Below the pieces are notes generated by a model. The model ran no database searches, had not been told where the DNA came from, and saw nothing but the letters and a program-made list of their open reading frames with translations. A stretch of DNA of 64,000 bases from Craspedostauros australis. Lineage: Eukaryota; Bacillariophyta; Bacillariophyceae; Mastogloiales; Achnanthaceae. Below, in pieces: positions 31,141 to 40,693 of this stretch. The position numbers and the translations under genes were made by a program. Every line of letters starts with the position of its first letter. Within the stretch, counting starts at the first letter, position 1. Location of the stretch: NCBI GenBank assembly GCA_026770025.1, contig JAMXDE010000009.1, positions 2,083,001-2,147,000 of the forward strand, in the 5' to 3' direction.

Positions 31141-31640
31141 CTACTGGTCGAGCATATTAGTCGCTGTAGTCGAATCGTGATTGTGTTTGTGGAGTGGTCG
31201 TCTTGGTCAAGTGCGATCGAGTGTCAGTTTCAACGGAATTCCCGTGCCTTGCAGTTGCGCAGACTTGTTGGAAGCGCGTTGCGAATTGTGTGCGCAACGT
31301 CGCGCACCTCTGCTCACCCACAAAATTTCAATTTGTGGCGTCAATGCACGTTTGCACACTGCAAAGATGCACGTCTGCGACTGTCCGGCCGTTGAGTGCA
31401 TTGTTGCCAGTGGTCGATCATACAGCTGAAGAGCAAATGGTAGTGCAGAAAGTCAGGAGTAGAGTATATCACAAGATATGTGTACTATTGGGTTGGTGTG
31501 TAGCATGCGTTGCATGTGTAATACCATGTCAGTTCATGCTGTTATTGGAGCTGGATGCGATGTTGTATGTTGACTAGAGTTCGGCGTGCAGGTTTTGGTC
31601 CCCATGTAGCGAATGCTACTCTGAGTATGACCGCAGCCTT
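31141..31640. other. Flank between the DNA transposon and the LINE insertion
   Basis: No supported gene. The last 15 bases (31626-31640, TATGACCGCAGCCTT) are the left copy of the LINE target-site duplication. Confidence 0.6.
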
Positions 31641-32637
31641 TAGCTCCGTAATGTTCAAGGCAATGCAAGCTCAGGGGCATGAGTCGGTGCTTCGAGCGCC
31701 TCTCAGCCTCTCCCCGATGAGAGTATTGGGGTCCGCATTCGTCGACGACACAGACCTCGTCCGTGTCTCCAAGGCCAGAGAATCTCCGGAAGAGGGATTC
31801 CAGAAGTTCCAAGCCATGATCGAGGAATGGAGCGGCTTACTCGCAGCCACGGGCGGCGCCATCGTGCCCGCCAAATCTGCGTGGTGGGCAGTTCACTTCT
31901 CCTTCGAGTCAGGCCAATGGTGGGCAGAGGACTCACACGTAGACGGCATCGTGGACATTCAAGGCAGTGGCAAAGACAGAGCCACTATTTCAAGGAAGCG
32001 TCACACCGACCCAGTCGAAACGCTGGGCGTGGCTATCTCTCTCGACGGTCGCAACGATGTCCAAGTCAGCACCCTTCACTGGAAGGCAGAGCTGTTTGCT
32101 GAAAAGCTGAGGGTGGCCCAAGTGTCCCCCAGCAAGGCCAAAACTGCTCTGGTACTACAGTTTATGAAGTCCATTGAGTACATGATGCCTGCGGTGCAAC
32201 TAACACCCAACCAATGGAACTATATCACAGCCCCAGCTTTGCAAGCCGCGCTCCCCAAGATGAAGCTGATGCGCACTTTTCCCCGCACAGTTCTCTATGC
32301 ACCAGTCGCCGAAGGAGGCCTTGGGATTCCGAATCCCTGGAGGCGCCAAGTTGTACGACAGGTGCAGGCCATGTTCCTGGAGGTCCATGCGGCAACCCCG
32401 ACAGGGAAGATGATCGAGCACTCGATAGAGGCCCTCAAAGACGAAGTGGGTGTGTCAGGCTCCCTTTTTGACCACCCCCATCATCTCCTCCGAGATGCTC
32501 TCACTCCCTGTTGGATCTCCAACCTGTGGGGCGACATACAGGAGGCCAGGTTCCACATCCAGGAAAACACCCTGGCGATGATACCACAGAGGCAAGGCGA
32601 CAGAGCGCTGACGGAGTTAGCTCTGGGCCACGGGTAC

Positions 32638-32843
32638 TATTAGAGCACTATTGAAAAATCACAAGGGGCGAGCAAAAGCAAAGTACCATGCCGGGATTCG
32701 AACCTGGAACCTCAGTTAGAATTACTGGTGCTCTACCGTTGAGCTACAGGCGATGCGATTGCTGAACCGAACACAAGTGAAATTTATAGATAGTGGGGGC
32801 TACAGGAGTAACGTACTTAGCACTATTCGATTTTGTGCTGATA
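32638..32843. mobile_element. 206-bp tRNA-like insertion element with 5-bp target duplication
   Basis: The sequence GGTAC occurs on both sides (32633-32637 and 32844-32848). Deleting the insert with one GGTAC restores a LINE reading frame across the site (...LGHGY-HGHRLRRVN...). The ends are short imperfect inverted repeats (TATTAGAGCAC versus TATCAG-CAC), and the sequence AGCACTATT is directly repeated near both ends (32644-32652 and 32819-32827). The centre is a tRNA-like sequence on the minus strand. It could be a SINE, a MITE that captured a tRNA, or a TRIM-like element. Confidence 0.65.
32684..32753 (-). pseudogene. Degenerate tRNA-like sequence with intact pol III boxes
   Basis: On the minus strand the A box (TAGCTCAACGG) and B box (GGTTCGAATCC) match the polymerase III consensus. 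The D arm (GCTC/GAGC) pairs fully, and the T arm pairs with one mismatch. The anticodon stem has four pairs; the loop AATTCTA lacks the usual U33, with TTC in the anticodon position. The 5' acceptor strand TCGCCTG would need CAGGCGA, but the 3' strand is CATGGTA, so the acceptor stem is broken. A TTTT run that could end transcription follows 13 bases downstream. It is not a functional tRNA but could be a pol III promoter. Confidence 0.65.
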
Positions 32844-33340
32844 GGTACCACGGCCATCGGCTCCGGCGCGTGAACATGTGCCGGCTTTTGCTTGGGGCGG
32901 TGTTCGTCTCAGCCATCGCCACTGCAGATGGCTCCCGTCTCACAGCAGCTGCCATGGCAGGGCACCAAACATCCACGCTGCGAAAGTCTTGGCCACGACT
33001 GCCTTCAAGTCTACCAGAAAGCTGGTGGAACGAGTGGAAGAAGTTTTGCGACCGGCTGTCGCACCCAGACGGAGCTCTGACGACGCCCCTTGGCCCCTGG
33101 CATTTTGACGAACACACGTGGCGATGGTGGCTTGACCCGCTCACTGATTCGATTTTCGAAGTGACGGCCGCCTCCACGGTCGTCTATACTCGGACTCAAG
33201 GCCAACAGCGTACTCGGCTATCACGGTTCAACCCCATGTCCACCGGCGAACCGATACCAGTGGAGGCAGTCCGAGTCTCGGTAACAAGGCACGAACACTA
33301 CGTCACGTGGGATGATAAAACGATAATGGAAACGAGGTGA

Positions 33341-33568
33341 ACTTACTGAACGCCGAAGGGTGATCAATCTGTGGTAGTGCAGTAGGTTGGTGAGTTTGAG
33401 AGTGAGAGTATGTCTTAGTCTTTAAAGCTGTACGAATCCAAATGAGACTTTCAAAAGGATTGTGAGCATGTGATGTGCAGCATCCATTAGAACTGGATCC
33501 GCATCATCTCTATTAGTAGTAACATAGTGGAGCGTTGAGTCTCCGTACGTGCAATCATCGCGGTTTCG
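33341..33568. other. Unresolved segment within the LINE
   Basis: Between the RT-connection and RNase H parts of the LINE, about 230 bases do not continue the LINE frame on the plus strand. A minus-strand ORF (33422-33718) crosses it. It may be another small insertion or decayed LINE sequence; no target duplication was found. Confidence 0.35.
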
Positions 33569-34072
33569 ATGTTGCCATTTCCGAGAGGAGACATCAATTT
33601 CATGACGGTCGGAGAGGATGGCACTCACGGCCCTCAAATAACGCAAGATGAAGTCCCGCACCACGAGCCAGAGTGTTTCCAGTACATCCAAAGCACGGAG
33701 GGCGACCTTACTCCCCAAGACGCTCAGCGGGCGTCCGAGGCGGGTACTCTTGTGGCAGTGAGTGACGGCTCCTACAAAGATGGCCGGGGCACCTCCGCCT
33801 CCATCATCTACGACACCCGTACAAAGAAGTTGGTTTCGGTGTTGGCCACGGTCCCTGGGACAGCCCCAACGCAGAGCTCATATCGAAGCGAACTGACGGG
33901 TATTCTCGCCTCCCTCATCCACGTTTTTCTTCTGGAGCAAGAGGTGAGCATCCCTTCCATCACCCTCGCGTTAGATGGCAAGCAGGCCCTCAACAGAGCT
34001 AGAGATGGCTCTCCAAGGCCTACGCATAGAGACTGGGACATCCTCTCAGAGATCGAGCATGTTAAGTCCATG
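33569..34072 (+). pseudogene. LINE RNase H domain, N-terminal part
   Basis: The protein contains VAVSDGSYKDGRG (first catalytic Asp), YRSELTGILASL (Glu) and TLALDGKQALNRA (Asp). It stops being LINE at 34072 where a solo LTR has inserted. The remaining RNase H part (WVKGHQDD) continues in frame at 42276, after removal of the LTR and one copy of TCCATG. Confidence 0.8.
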
Positions 34073-34118
34073 TGTTGGAAATCCGGGGTTATAGTAGAGT
34101 CTAATGCTTATTAAACTG

Positions 34119-34946
34119 TGTTGGAAATCCGGGGTGGTGTGATAGTAGAGAACTAATCGTTTGTTAGAATCTACTTCTCTGAACTGTGAGCTCTTCATTG
34201 CTCTTGATTGCAAAGTCCAATCTCCTCCTGAGATTGCCATGGGTCCCTCTGTTGGTCTAGCAGGCATCCATCTTGCATTCATCGCAGATTCATCATGGAC
34301 ATGCATGCACCACCGAGTACCCCATATTCGTGCACATTAGCACGTTGTCCTCCGCCAATAGTTTCGATGCCTTAGACATCACCGAGTCGTAGGCATGACA
34401 CAGATCGGCTCATTCGATCAGATCACGATCTCTCATCCGTTGCGGGAACGCCTTGGTTGGGAGCTCGCTCAGCTCCTTGATCATCAGACATCTCCGATCA
34501 TCTCCGATCAACTCTGGTCGACTCCGATCGTTTCTGATTGTTTCTTCGCCGATCACTTCACCGGCTTCCTGGATGTTCCTCATACCAGGTTCGTTCCCAG
34601 GTTCGTTCCTAGGTTCGTTCCCAGGTTCGTTCCCAGTACTCTTATCTCATTGGTTGCGACGTGGGGGCCGTAGTTGCTCGTATCGTGATGTTGGTCACGA
34701 TTCCAACATCCCCGCCCCCTGCGACATACACGTGTGATTCGCATTCCTGCATTGGAGTCATGAACGTCAGGCATGGTTCGTATTCGGCACGTGGCGTTCT
34801 CCACCGCGAGTTACGTGCAGCTCACATTTTTCTGTGTCACAATGATCAAACGTGGGAGTTGCGGTAATGTAGAATATCCCCACGTTCGGCTCCTTACTCT
34901 TGGGAGGTGCGGCAATATGGTGTTTCAGAACACCCGATTCCTGACA
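34119..34946 (-). repeat. Family A 3' LTR
   Basis: 828 bases, TG...CA ends. It holds four tandem 12-bp units of the form CCAGGTTCGTTC at 34585-34632 and several CCGATCATCT-like repeats, possible enhancer sequence. Confidence 0.9.
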
Positions 34947-34956
34947 CCCTTCCATT
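34947..34956 (-). promoter_or_regulatory. Polypurine tract of family A
   Basis: On the minus strand AATGGAAGGG lies directly against the 3' LTR, the expected place for plus-strand priming. Family B has a similar AGGAAGGG at the same spot (44059-44066). Confidence 0.7.
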
Positions 34957-34984
34957 GCCGCTCCAACCATATCATCCACCATGT

Positions 34985-37900
34985 TCAGTCCAATGCTGAT
35001 CTGGGCTGAATGATGCTCCCCTTGTGTCGATCGTAGATCTCCTTCTTAGTGTTCTTCGTGAATCCGTCGGAGATGTTATCTTCCGATTTCACGAATCGAG
35101 CTCTCGCCTCCTTGTTAGCAATCAGCTCTCTGATGAAGTGGTTGCGTATATCGATGTGTCTCGTTCTCGCTGATGTCGATGGATTGGTGGCGATGAAGAT
35201 CGCCCCCACGTTGTCGACCATCACATCTGCAGGTCTCTCCATCTTCAACCCGATGTCTTCCATCAGTTGAGTCAAAAAGCGGATCTCCTTTCCAGCTTCT
35301 GACAGTGCGACATACTCGGCCTCGGTCGAGCTCAGTGTCACGCTGCGTTGCGCCTTCGATCTCCAGATGATAGGCACTCCTTGCAGCAGGACCAGATGTC
35401 CTCCAACACTGATGCGGTTGTCCTTGTCTCCAGCGAACTCGCTGTCGGTGTACACCACGATCTTCCATGCGTTGTTGTTCAACGGCTTGGGCTCCATCCT
35501 CAATCCGTATTCTCTCGTGTCCGACACGAACTTCATCACTCTCAGCATCTCCTTGTATGCTGTGGTCGTTGGTCCATCCAACACCTTAGTAAGCTCTCGG
35601 ACTGCATTCGCGATGTCTGGTCTCGAGTGCTTCACCAGGTATAGTAGCATACCCACTCCACTGCGGTATCTGCTGTGTCGATCCTTGTCGACCTTGGGCG
35701 CTTCACTGTTCCTCTGGATCCCTTGACCTGGTGTGCCTGGGGTTCCGTATCGTTGAAGCTTCGTCACGTCGCTCTTGAATGTATCCGTGATGTTCTTGAT
35801 GATGTGTGGCTGGTTCACCCAGCAGTTGGTTTCGCTCTTGTTGAATTCGATCCGGCAACTCAAGTAGTCTTCGAGTCCGTCCTCGACCTTGATGCCGAAT
35901 CGTTCGCGCTTGATGTCCTTCACCAGTCGCTTCAGTTCGAGGGTGCTTCCGATGCACAGGCAATCATCGACGTACGTCCCGATGAGGACGAGATTCCCTT
36001 CCTGATTCCGAATTAGCAGGCATGGGTCCACCTTGCTCTGCCGGAAGCCAAGCTTGATCAAGATGTCCACAAGCTTCTTGTTCCATTGCCTTGCGCTCTG
36101 GACCAACCCGTAGATGGTCTTCTTCAGCAGCAGGCATTCGTCCGGTTCATGCTCCATTCCCTTGGGGCATTGCATGTAGATCTCTTCCTCGAGGTCTCCG
36201 TGCAGGAAGGCGGTTTCGAAGTCGATGATGATGCTGTCTGTCTTCAACAACATCTTCATGGTCAGCATCACTCGGTACGTTGCATCGTGGATAACAGGCG
36301 CATGATGAGCGGAAAAATCCACTCCAGCAATCTGCGAGTATCCACAGGCAACCAACCTGGCGCGAAAGACTCCATTCCTCTTCTCCTTGAAGACCCATTT
36401 CGTCTTCACACATCGCCGATCCCTCGGCATCTCGTTCTTCTTGATCTTCTGCCAGACTCCTCGTCTCGTCATGTCGTAGAACTCCTTATTGATGGCCTCC
36501 TGCCATTTCCTCCGCTTCGCTGGATCTGCATGATCCCAGCATTCCTCGAAGGTGGTTGGGTCCAGCATCATAGCCGTGTATGCGTGCTCGGATGTCTCGA
36601 TCCAATCCCCTCTCTCGACTCGTTGGTTCGCTGCGATGAATTCATCCAGTCTCATTCTCCCTTCTGTGGTGTCGATCATTAGACTCGCCACGTCTCGATT
36701 GAACATGGATATGTTCGAATGGAAGTCTCGTTCGCCCGTGGTTGCATGGGTTGTCTCAGCTGTCTCAGCTGGTTCATCCTCTCCACTGCTTGATTCTGAG
36801 TCGGATTCATATCCTGGTGGATTGTTGTGCGGGACCAAACCCCGTAGCATCCTTGACATCTTTGCCACAGGTCTTGCTGGGGGTTGCTCGATCTCTCTGC
36901 CTTCGGCGGCTTGTCTTCGAGTCACTCGTGTGTCGTCCCTTCCGGATTCATCGTCGTCTTCATCGTCCGATGGATCGTCTCCTTGGGCAGGTAGCAGTTC
37001 ATCTTGCTTCGATGCATAGCCTGCGATACCTTCGTAGTCGGTTCCGGGCTCTCTGCTTCGATCAGATGATACGGCCTTCGCTTCTCTTGCGATACTCGTG
37101 TCATTCTCCCAAGTAACCTTCGTATTGCGGAGTGCTGCTCCGGCATCGAAGTCGTCGTCTTCCAGATCCACCATTTGTGTTCTGTTGGCATTCTCAACAC
37201 CTTTGAATTGCCCGTACGACTGATTCATCCATGTCACGTCTCTGGTGATTAGGATTCTCGTGGTTGCCAGATTCATCATGCGGTATACGCCATTCGCATG
37301 AGACTGTCCGTAACCGACGAACATGGCTGGCTTGGACCTGTCATCCAGTTTCGCTTTGATTGCGCGACTGCCGATGTAGACCATTCCGATCTCCCCGAAG
37401 ATACGCAATCCTTTCGCGTAGGTTGGGGTCTGTCCATTGAGTAGCAGGCACGCAGGATCTCTCGACTTAGTCTCGATGATGTTCTCGATCTGCGTTGCGT
37501 TCCTTGCTGCCTCTGCCCATAGTTTGCCGCGCAGCTGTCTCGGTAGGTGTGCCTGGTTCAGCATTGACCTGACCTTACCATAGAGAACCGCGAACTTCCG
37601 TTCAACTCTTCCATTCTGTTGAGGAGTCGAAGCAGCGGTGTACTCGAAGGACGGGGCGAAGCCTGCTCTTAGTAGCAGGGCCTCTGCGCTGTAGTTCTCT
37701 CCGGCATTGTCACATCTGACATTCTTCACTGTCACTTGTTGATTGCCTGATAGCCACTTCAACAAGGATAGTAGTTTGGGGCCGACTTCGCTCTTTTCTT
37801 TAACGAAGTAGCTCCAGCAGTAGTCGCTGTAGTCGTCGATGACCAGCAACCAGTACTTCCCATGTCCGAAGCTCGTTGCTTGGACACTTGAAGTATCCAT

Positions 37901-40615
37901 GAAGAGTCGTTCTCCGACCTTCTTCGCTCGTAGTTGGAGAGTTTTGGTCAGGCGTTTTTGCTTCGCCTTTCCGATCGCGCAGTCCTCGCATGGATTAAGA
38001 GTCCCAGTGACATTCCATCCATATTGTCTCGCCGTCCTGGAGATCGTGTAAGAGTCAACGTGGCCTAGCATTTTATGGAGTTTATTCACATCCATGGGCT
38101 TCTTTGTGTCGAGCCCGATATTCGCCATCTCTTCGCTCTTGGGGGCAGGTATCATGTTCACACCGAGCACGAATCCGCTGTGAGTTGCCATGATCCGATC
38201 GAATCGGATGCGCTGCCCATTCTTATCCAGTGCAATGATCACGCCCTTGTTACTGATGTTGAATCCATTATGGAGCGCCTTGCCGATGCTCAACAGGTTG
38301 ACCCAGAGCTTAGGCACATAACGCACTCCCTTCAGGATGATGATGGCGCTCTTGCCGTCCTTCTGCATCACTCGCATGCGTAGATCACCGACCTTGGTGG
38401 CGCGGAGGAATTTTCCGCTTCCCACCTTCACAGAGAAGTTCGAGAGGCGCACGTTAGTCATGCCCTCATCGTTGTTAGTCAAGTGGCAAGACGCGCCGGT
38501 ATCCCCCAACCATGTGTTAGCTTCATGTTGGTCTGGTGCAACCAGCTCGCGGTTGCTCTCACTCGACTCGTGATCTTCGATCACCATGGCCATTTCGTGT
38601 CCGAACCTTGCTTGTTCGAAGTGTTCCATCAGCTCGAATTTGTATTCCGGGCTTCCTGCCATTGGTCTGACCTTTGGGAGTTCCGGGCACTCCAAACCGT
38701 CTCTTACTTCGGTGTCGTCCCAGCCTCTCATCCATGAGACGCGTTGGGTACACAAGCGGCTCATCCTCAAAATGAGATGCTTGGGGAGTAGTGGTAGTCC
38801 TTTCTCTTCGAGCAGCTCGTTGATGACCACGATCTTGAGTGATATGTCGTATGCTCCATCGAACCCAATTTGGGTGAGCATGTAGTAGAGCTCTCGGGTT
38901 CCCAAGCAGTAGGCTCTCTCCCGAATGGATTCCCTCCTCACGTCGTAGCACAAGATGGCGCCATTGATTCGCACCTGCACGGCTTCCAAGACGTTGGAGA
39001 GAGAGACCCTCACGGCGTCCTCCACTGAGTCGAATCGGCTCAGGATCGCGCGACGGCGAATCCTTTCCGGTTCGGTGGTCGTCGGGATCTTTCTGAACGC
39101 CCATGGGGCTCGGATCTTGAACACGTTGAATTCGGTGCACTCCGTGCACCACGAATACATCGCTCCACGCGCGAGGCAGATTGGACACCACGCATCCATT
39201 CTGCTGCGTTCACACACGCGGTCGATCTCGTCACGTAGGAAGTAGTCAATGGCGCTGCTCATGCGAGTGCCGGTTGCTTCCTCTTCTTGCACTGGTGGCG
39301 CGTTGTTGACATCGACCCCTGGCATTGCCACTTCAGTGACCCCGATGCTCTCGTCTGATTCGAGCAGGTCGTCGTTCATGAGGTCACGGATGCCTTCGTT
39401 GATTGGCGATTCGGCTCTCACGGTTGAAGGAAACGACTCCATGATTTCGAAGAGATCCTCTTCGAGTCCATCCTCGAGTTCGATCTCATCAAGATCGTCG
39501 ATCTCAACGAATGCACCGTCTGCGATGACGAGTGCCATGTCGTCCATCGCGTCGTCGCCATCCATCGCCATATTGGCGCTCTCGGCTTCCTTCATTGCTG
39601 CCTTCAGCTTGAAGCATTGGATGATCTTGTGCCCTGCCTTTCCACAGTAGTTGCACTTGCCGTCGAATCCGCCTTTCTTGGATCCGCTCTTGGCATCGGC
39701 GTTGTAGCCCTTCTTCTTGGGCCCACCGCCTCTCTTGTTGTTGCCTCCCTTGGCTGGCACACGACAGTCCGCCTTCTTGTGCCCGTAGGCACCGCAGTTG
39801 CGACAGTTTCCTTTGAACTGTCCAGCTCCGAACAGAGCGAGCTCCTCGTTGCTACTGTTGCCCGCGCGCTTATAACCATATTTGAGATGGTGGCGGTCGT
39901 AGGTGAGGCTCACAGCTTCGCGGATGTCGCCCACAGTCATCTCTCGTTCCTTTCCGTGGAACTTGAGTTCGAGCAGCTTCACATCCATCTCGTACTCGCG
40001 GCAGAGCGCGTTGAGCACGAGCATGTTGAACTGCTCCTTGTCGATGATCACCTCCTGGTCGATCAGTCGGTTGCGAAGGACCTCCATGTCCGTCAAGAAG
40101 AGATCCGGATTCTCTCCCTTCTTCAACCGCATCGCATTGAGCTCCGCCAGCAACTTTGCCTTCATAGGCGCAGTGCGCTGCTCGTAGATGCGTCCGAGGG
40201 CCACCCAAGCTGCGTGAGGATCTCCTCCTCCATTCAGCATGCCCTCGCATCCCCACACCGCCTCGAAGGCGATCTTGCCTTCCTTCGAGTCATGGTTTAT
40301 GGCCATGGTCAGTTCCTCGAAGGCGAAGTTTGCCATTGCTGCCTTGTACTCCGCTAGATCCGCAGCGCTTGGTTTGGTACCAGACTTGGTACCCGCCTTG
40401 AGTTTGGCGCCTGGATCAGGCTTGATGGTTGCGGCCAGGGACTCGGCTGCGGCGGAGGGAGCAGTCACCTTCACATCGGAGTAGGGCTTCAAGAGCATGT
40501 CGCGGTAACCACGACGGTTAGCGCGACAGAGGAACTTGGCGTGCCAGAACTTCCAGTTCTCCTTTTTACCGTCGAAGTAGACGATCTTGTCTGACTTGGT
40601 CTCGTAGGTACTCAT
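34985..40615 (-). CDS. Copia family A gag-pol polyprotein
   Basis: An 1876-residue protein from the ATG at 40615; the open frame extends 20 codons further without an ATG. Order: gag (about residues 1-260), two CCHC zinc knuckles (CRNCGAYGHKKADC, CNYCGKAGHKIIQC), an acidic and Cys-containing linker domain of about 350 residues, aspartic protease (DTGASCHL), integrase with HHCC zinc finger and catalytic acids (MDTSS, DNAGE), reverse transcriptase (YVDDCLCIGS) and RNase H (YTDSEFAGDKD, SSTEAEYVALSEA). This is the copia order PR-INT-RT-RNaseH. There is no frameshift or stop, so the element encodes all functions for its own retrotransposition. Gag and pol are fused in one frame, as in several copia lineages. 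Confidence 0.92.
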   Translation of the reverse strand: MSTYETKSDKIVYFDGKKENWKFWHAKFLCRANRRGYRDMLLKPYSDVKVTAPSAAAESLAATIKPDPGAKLKAGTKSGTKPSAADLAEYKAAMANFAFEELTMAINHDSKEGKIAFEAVWGCEGMLNGGGDPHAAWVALGRIYEQRTAPMKAKLLAELNAMRLKKGENPDLFLTDMEVLRNRLIDQEVIIDKEQFNMLVLNALCREYEMDVKLLELKFHGKEREMTVGDIREAVSLTYDRHHLKYGYKRAGNSSNEELALFGAGQFKGNCRNCGAYGHKKADCRVPAKGGNNKRGGGPKKKGYNADAKSGSKKGGFDGKCNYCGKAGHKIIQCFKLKAAMKEAESANMAMDGDDAMDDMALVIADGAFVEIDDLDEIELEDGLEEDLFEIMESFPSTVRAESPINEGIRDLMNDDLLESDESIGVTEVAMPGVDVNNAPPVQEEEATGTRMSSAIDYFLRDEIDRVCERSRMDAWCPICLARGAMYSWCTECTEFNVFKIRAPWAFRKIPTTTEPERIRRRAILSRFDSVEDAVRVSLSNVLEAVQVRINGAILCYDVRRESIRERAYCLGTRELYYMLTQIGFDGAYDISLKIVVINELLEEKGLPLLPKHLILRMSRLCTQRVSWMRGWDDTEVRDGLECPELPKVRPMAGSPEYKFELMEHFEQARFGHEMAMVIEDHESSESNRELVAPDQHEANTWLGDTGASCHLTNNDEGMTNVRLSNFSVKVGSGKFLRATKVGDLRMRVMQKDGKSAIIILKGVRYVPKLWVNLLSIGKALHNGFNISNKGVIIALDKNGQRIRFDRIMATHSGFVLGVNMIPAPKSEEMANIGLDTKKPMDVNKLHKMLGHVDSYTISRTARQYGWNVTGTLNPCEDCAIGKAKQKRLTKTLQLRAKKVGERLFMDTSSVQATSFGHGKYWLLVIDDYSDYCWSYFVKEKSEVGPKLLSLLKWLSGNQQVTVKNVRCDNAGENYSAEALLLRAGFAPSFEYTAASTPQQNGRVERKFAVLYGKVRSMLNQAHLPRQLRGKLWAEAARNATQIENIIETKSRDPACLLLNGQTPTYAKGLRIFGEIGMVYIGSRAIKAKLDDRSKPAMFVGYGQSHANGVYRMMNLATTRILITRDVTWMNQSYGQFKGVENANRTQMVDLEDDDFDAGAALRNTKVTWENDTSIAREAKAVSSDRSREPGTDYEGIAGYASKQDELLPAQGDDPSDDEDDDESGRDDTRVTRRQAAEGREIEQPPARPVAKMSRMLRGLVPHNNPPGYESDSESSSGEDEPAETAETTHATTGERDFHSNISMFNRDVASLMIDTTEGRMRLDEFIAANQRVERGDWIETSEHAYTAMMLDPTTFEECWDHADPAKRRKWQEAINKEFYDMTRRGVWQKIKKNEMPRDRRCVKTKWVFKEKRNGVFRARLVACGYSQIAGVDFSAHHAPVIHDATYRVMLTMKMLLKTDSIIIDFETAFLHGDLEEEIYMQCPKGMEHEPDECLLLKKTIYGLVQSARQWNKKLVDILIKLGFRQSKVDPCLLIRNQEGNLVLIGTYVDDCLCIGSTLELKRLVKDIKRERFGIKVEDGLEDYLSCRIEFNKSETNCWVNQPHIIKNITDTFKSDVTKLQRYGTPGTPGQGIQRNSEAPKVDKDRHSRYRSGVGMLLYLVKHSRPDIANAVRELTKVLDGPTTTAYKEMLRVMKFVSDTREYGLRMEPKPLNNNAWKIVVYTDSEFAGDKDNRISVGGHLVLLQGVPIIWRSKAQRSVTLSSTEAEYVALSEAGKEIRFLTQLMEDIGLKMERPADVMVDNVGAIFIATNPSTSARTRHIDIRNHFIRELIANKEARARFVKSEDNISDGFTKNTKKEIYDRHKGSIIQPRSALD

Positions 40616-40681
40616 GATGATGATGATGAAGGTGGATGATGGCTTGTTGGTGCGGGGTGAAACGTAGGATTTCAATCGTAA

Positions 40682-40693
40682 CGTTTCGAAACG
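40682..40693. promoter_or_regulatory. 12-bp palindrome at the primer-site position of family A
   Basis: CGTTTCGAAACG lies exactly between the 5' LTR (starting 40694) and the leader, where the primer binding site should be. Family B has CGTTTATAAACG at the matching place (59463-59474). Role unknown. Confidence 0.6.

Larger units (their letters stand above)
31641..33340 (+). pseudogene. LINE reverse transcriptase, 3' part
   Basis: The frame runs from the truncation point (SSVMFKAMQAQGHES...) through AFVDDTDL, the RT active-site motif C, and the following palm/thumb region (PRTVLYAPVAEGGLGIP). At 32638 it is interrupted by a 206-bp insert; beyond it the same protein resumes (YHGHRLRRVNMCRLLLGAV ... 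TTPLGPWHFDEHTWRWWLD). The RT fingers and any endonuclease or gag-like ORF are missing owing to 5' truncation. Reading ends at a stop at 33340. Confidence 0.8.

Noticed and set aside
31555..31640. RT-like start MRCCMLTRVRRAGFG at 31555 as part of the LINE
   Set aside because: The 15-bp duplication places the LINE start at 31641, and spacing to the AFVDD motif fits the family only from there.
32684..32753. Functional tRNA-Glu or tRNA-Arg gene
   Set aside because: The acceptor stem does not pair and U33 is missing, so it cannot be a working tRNA.
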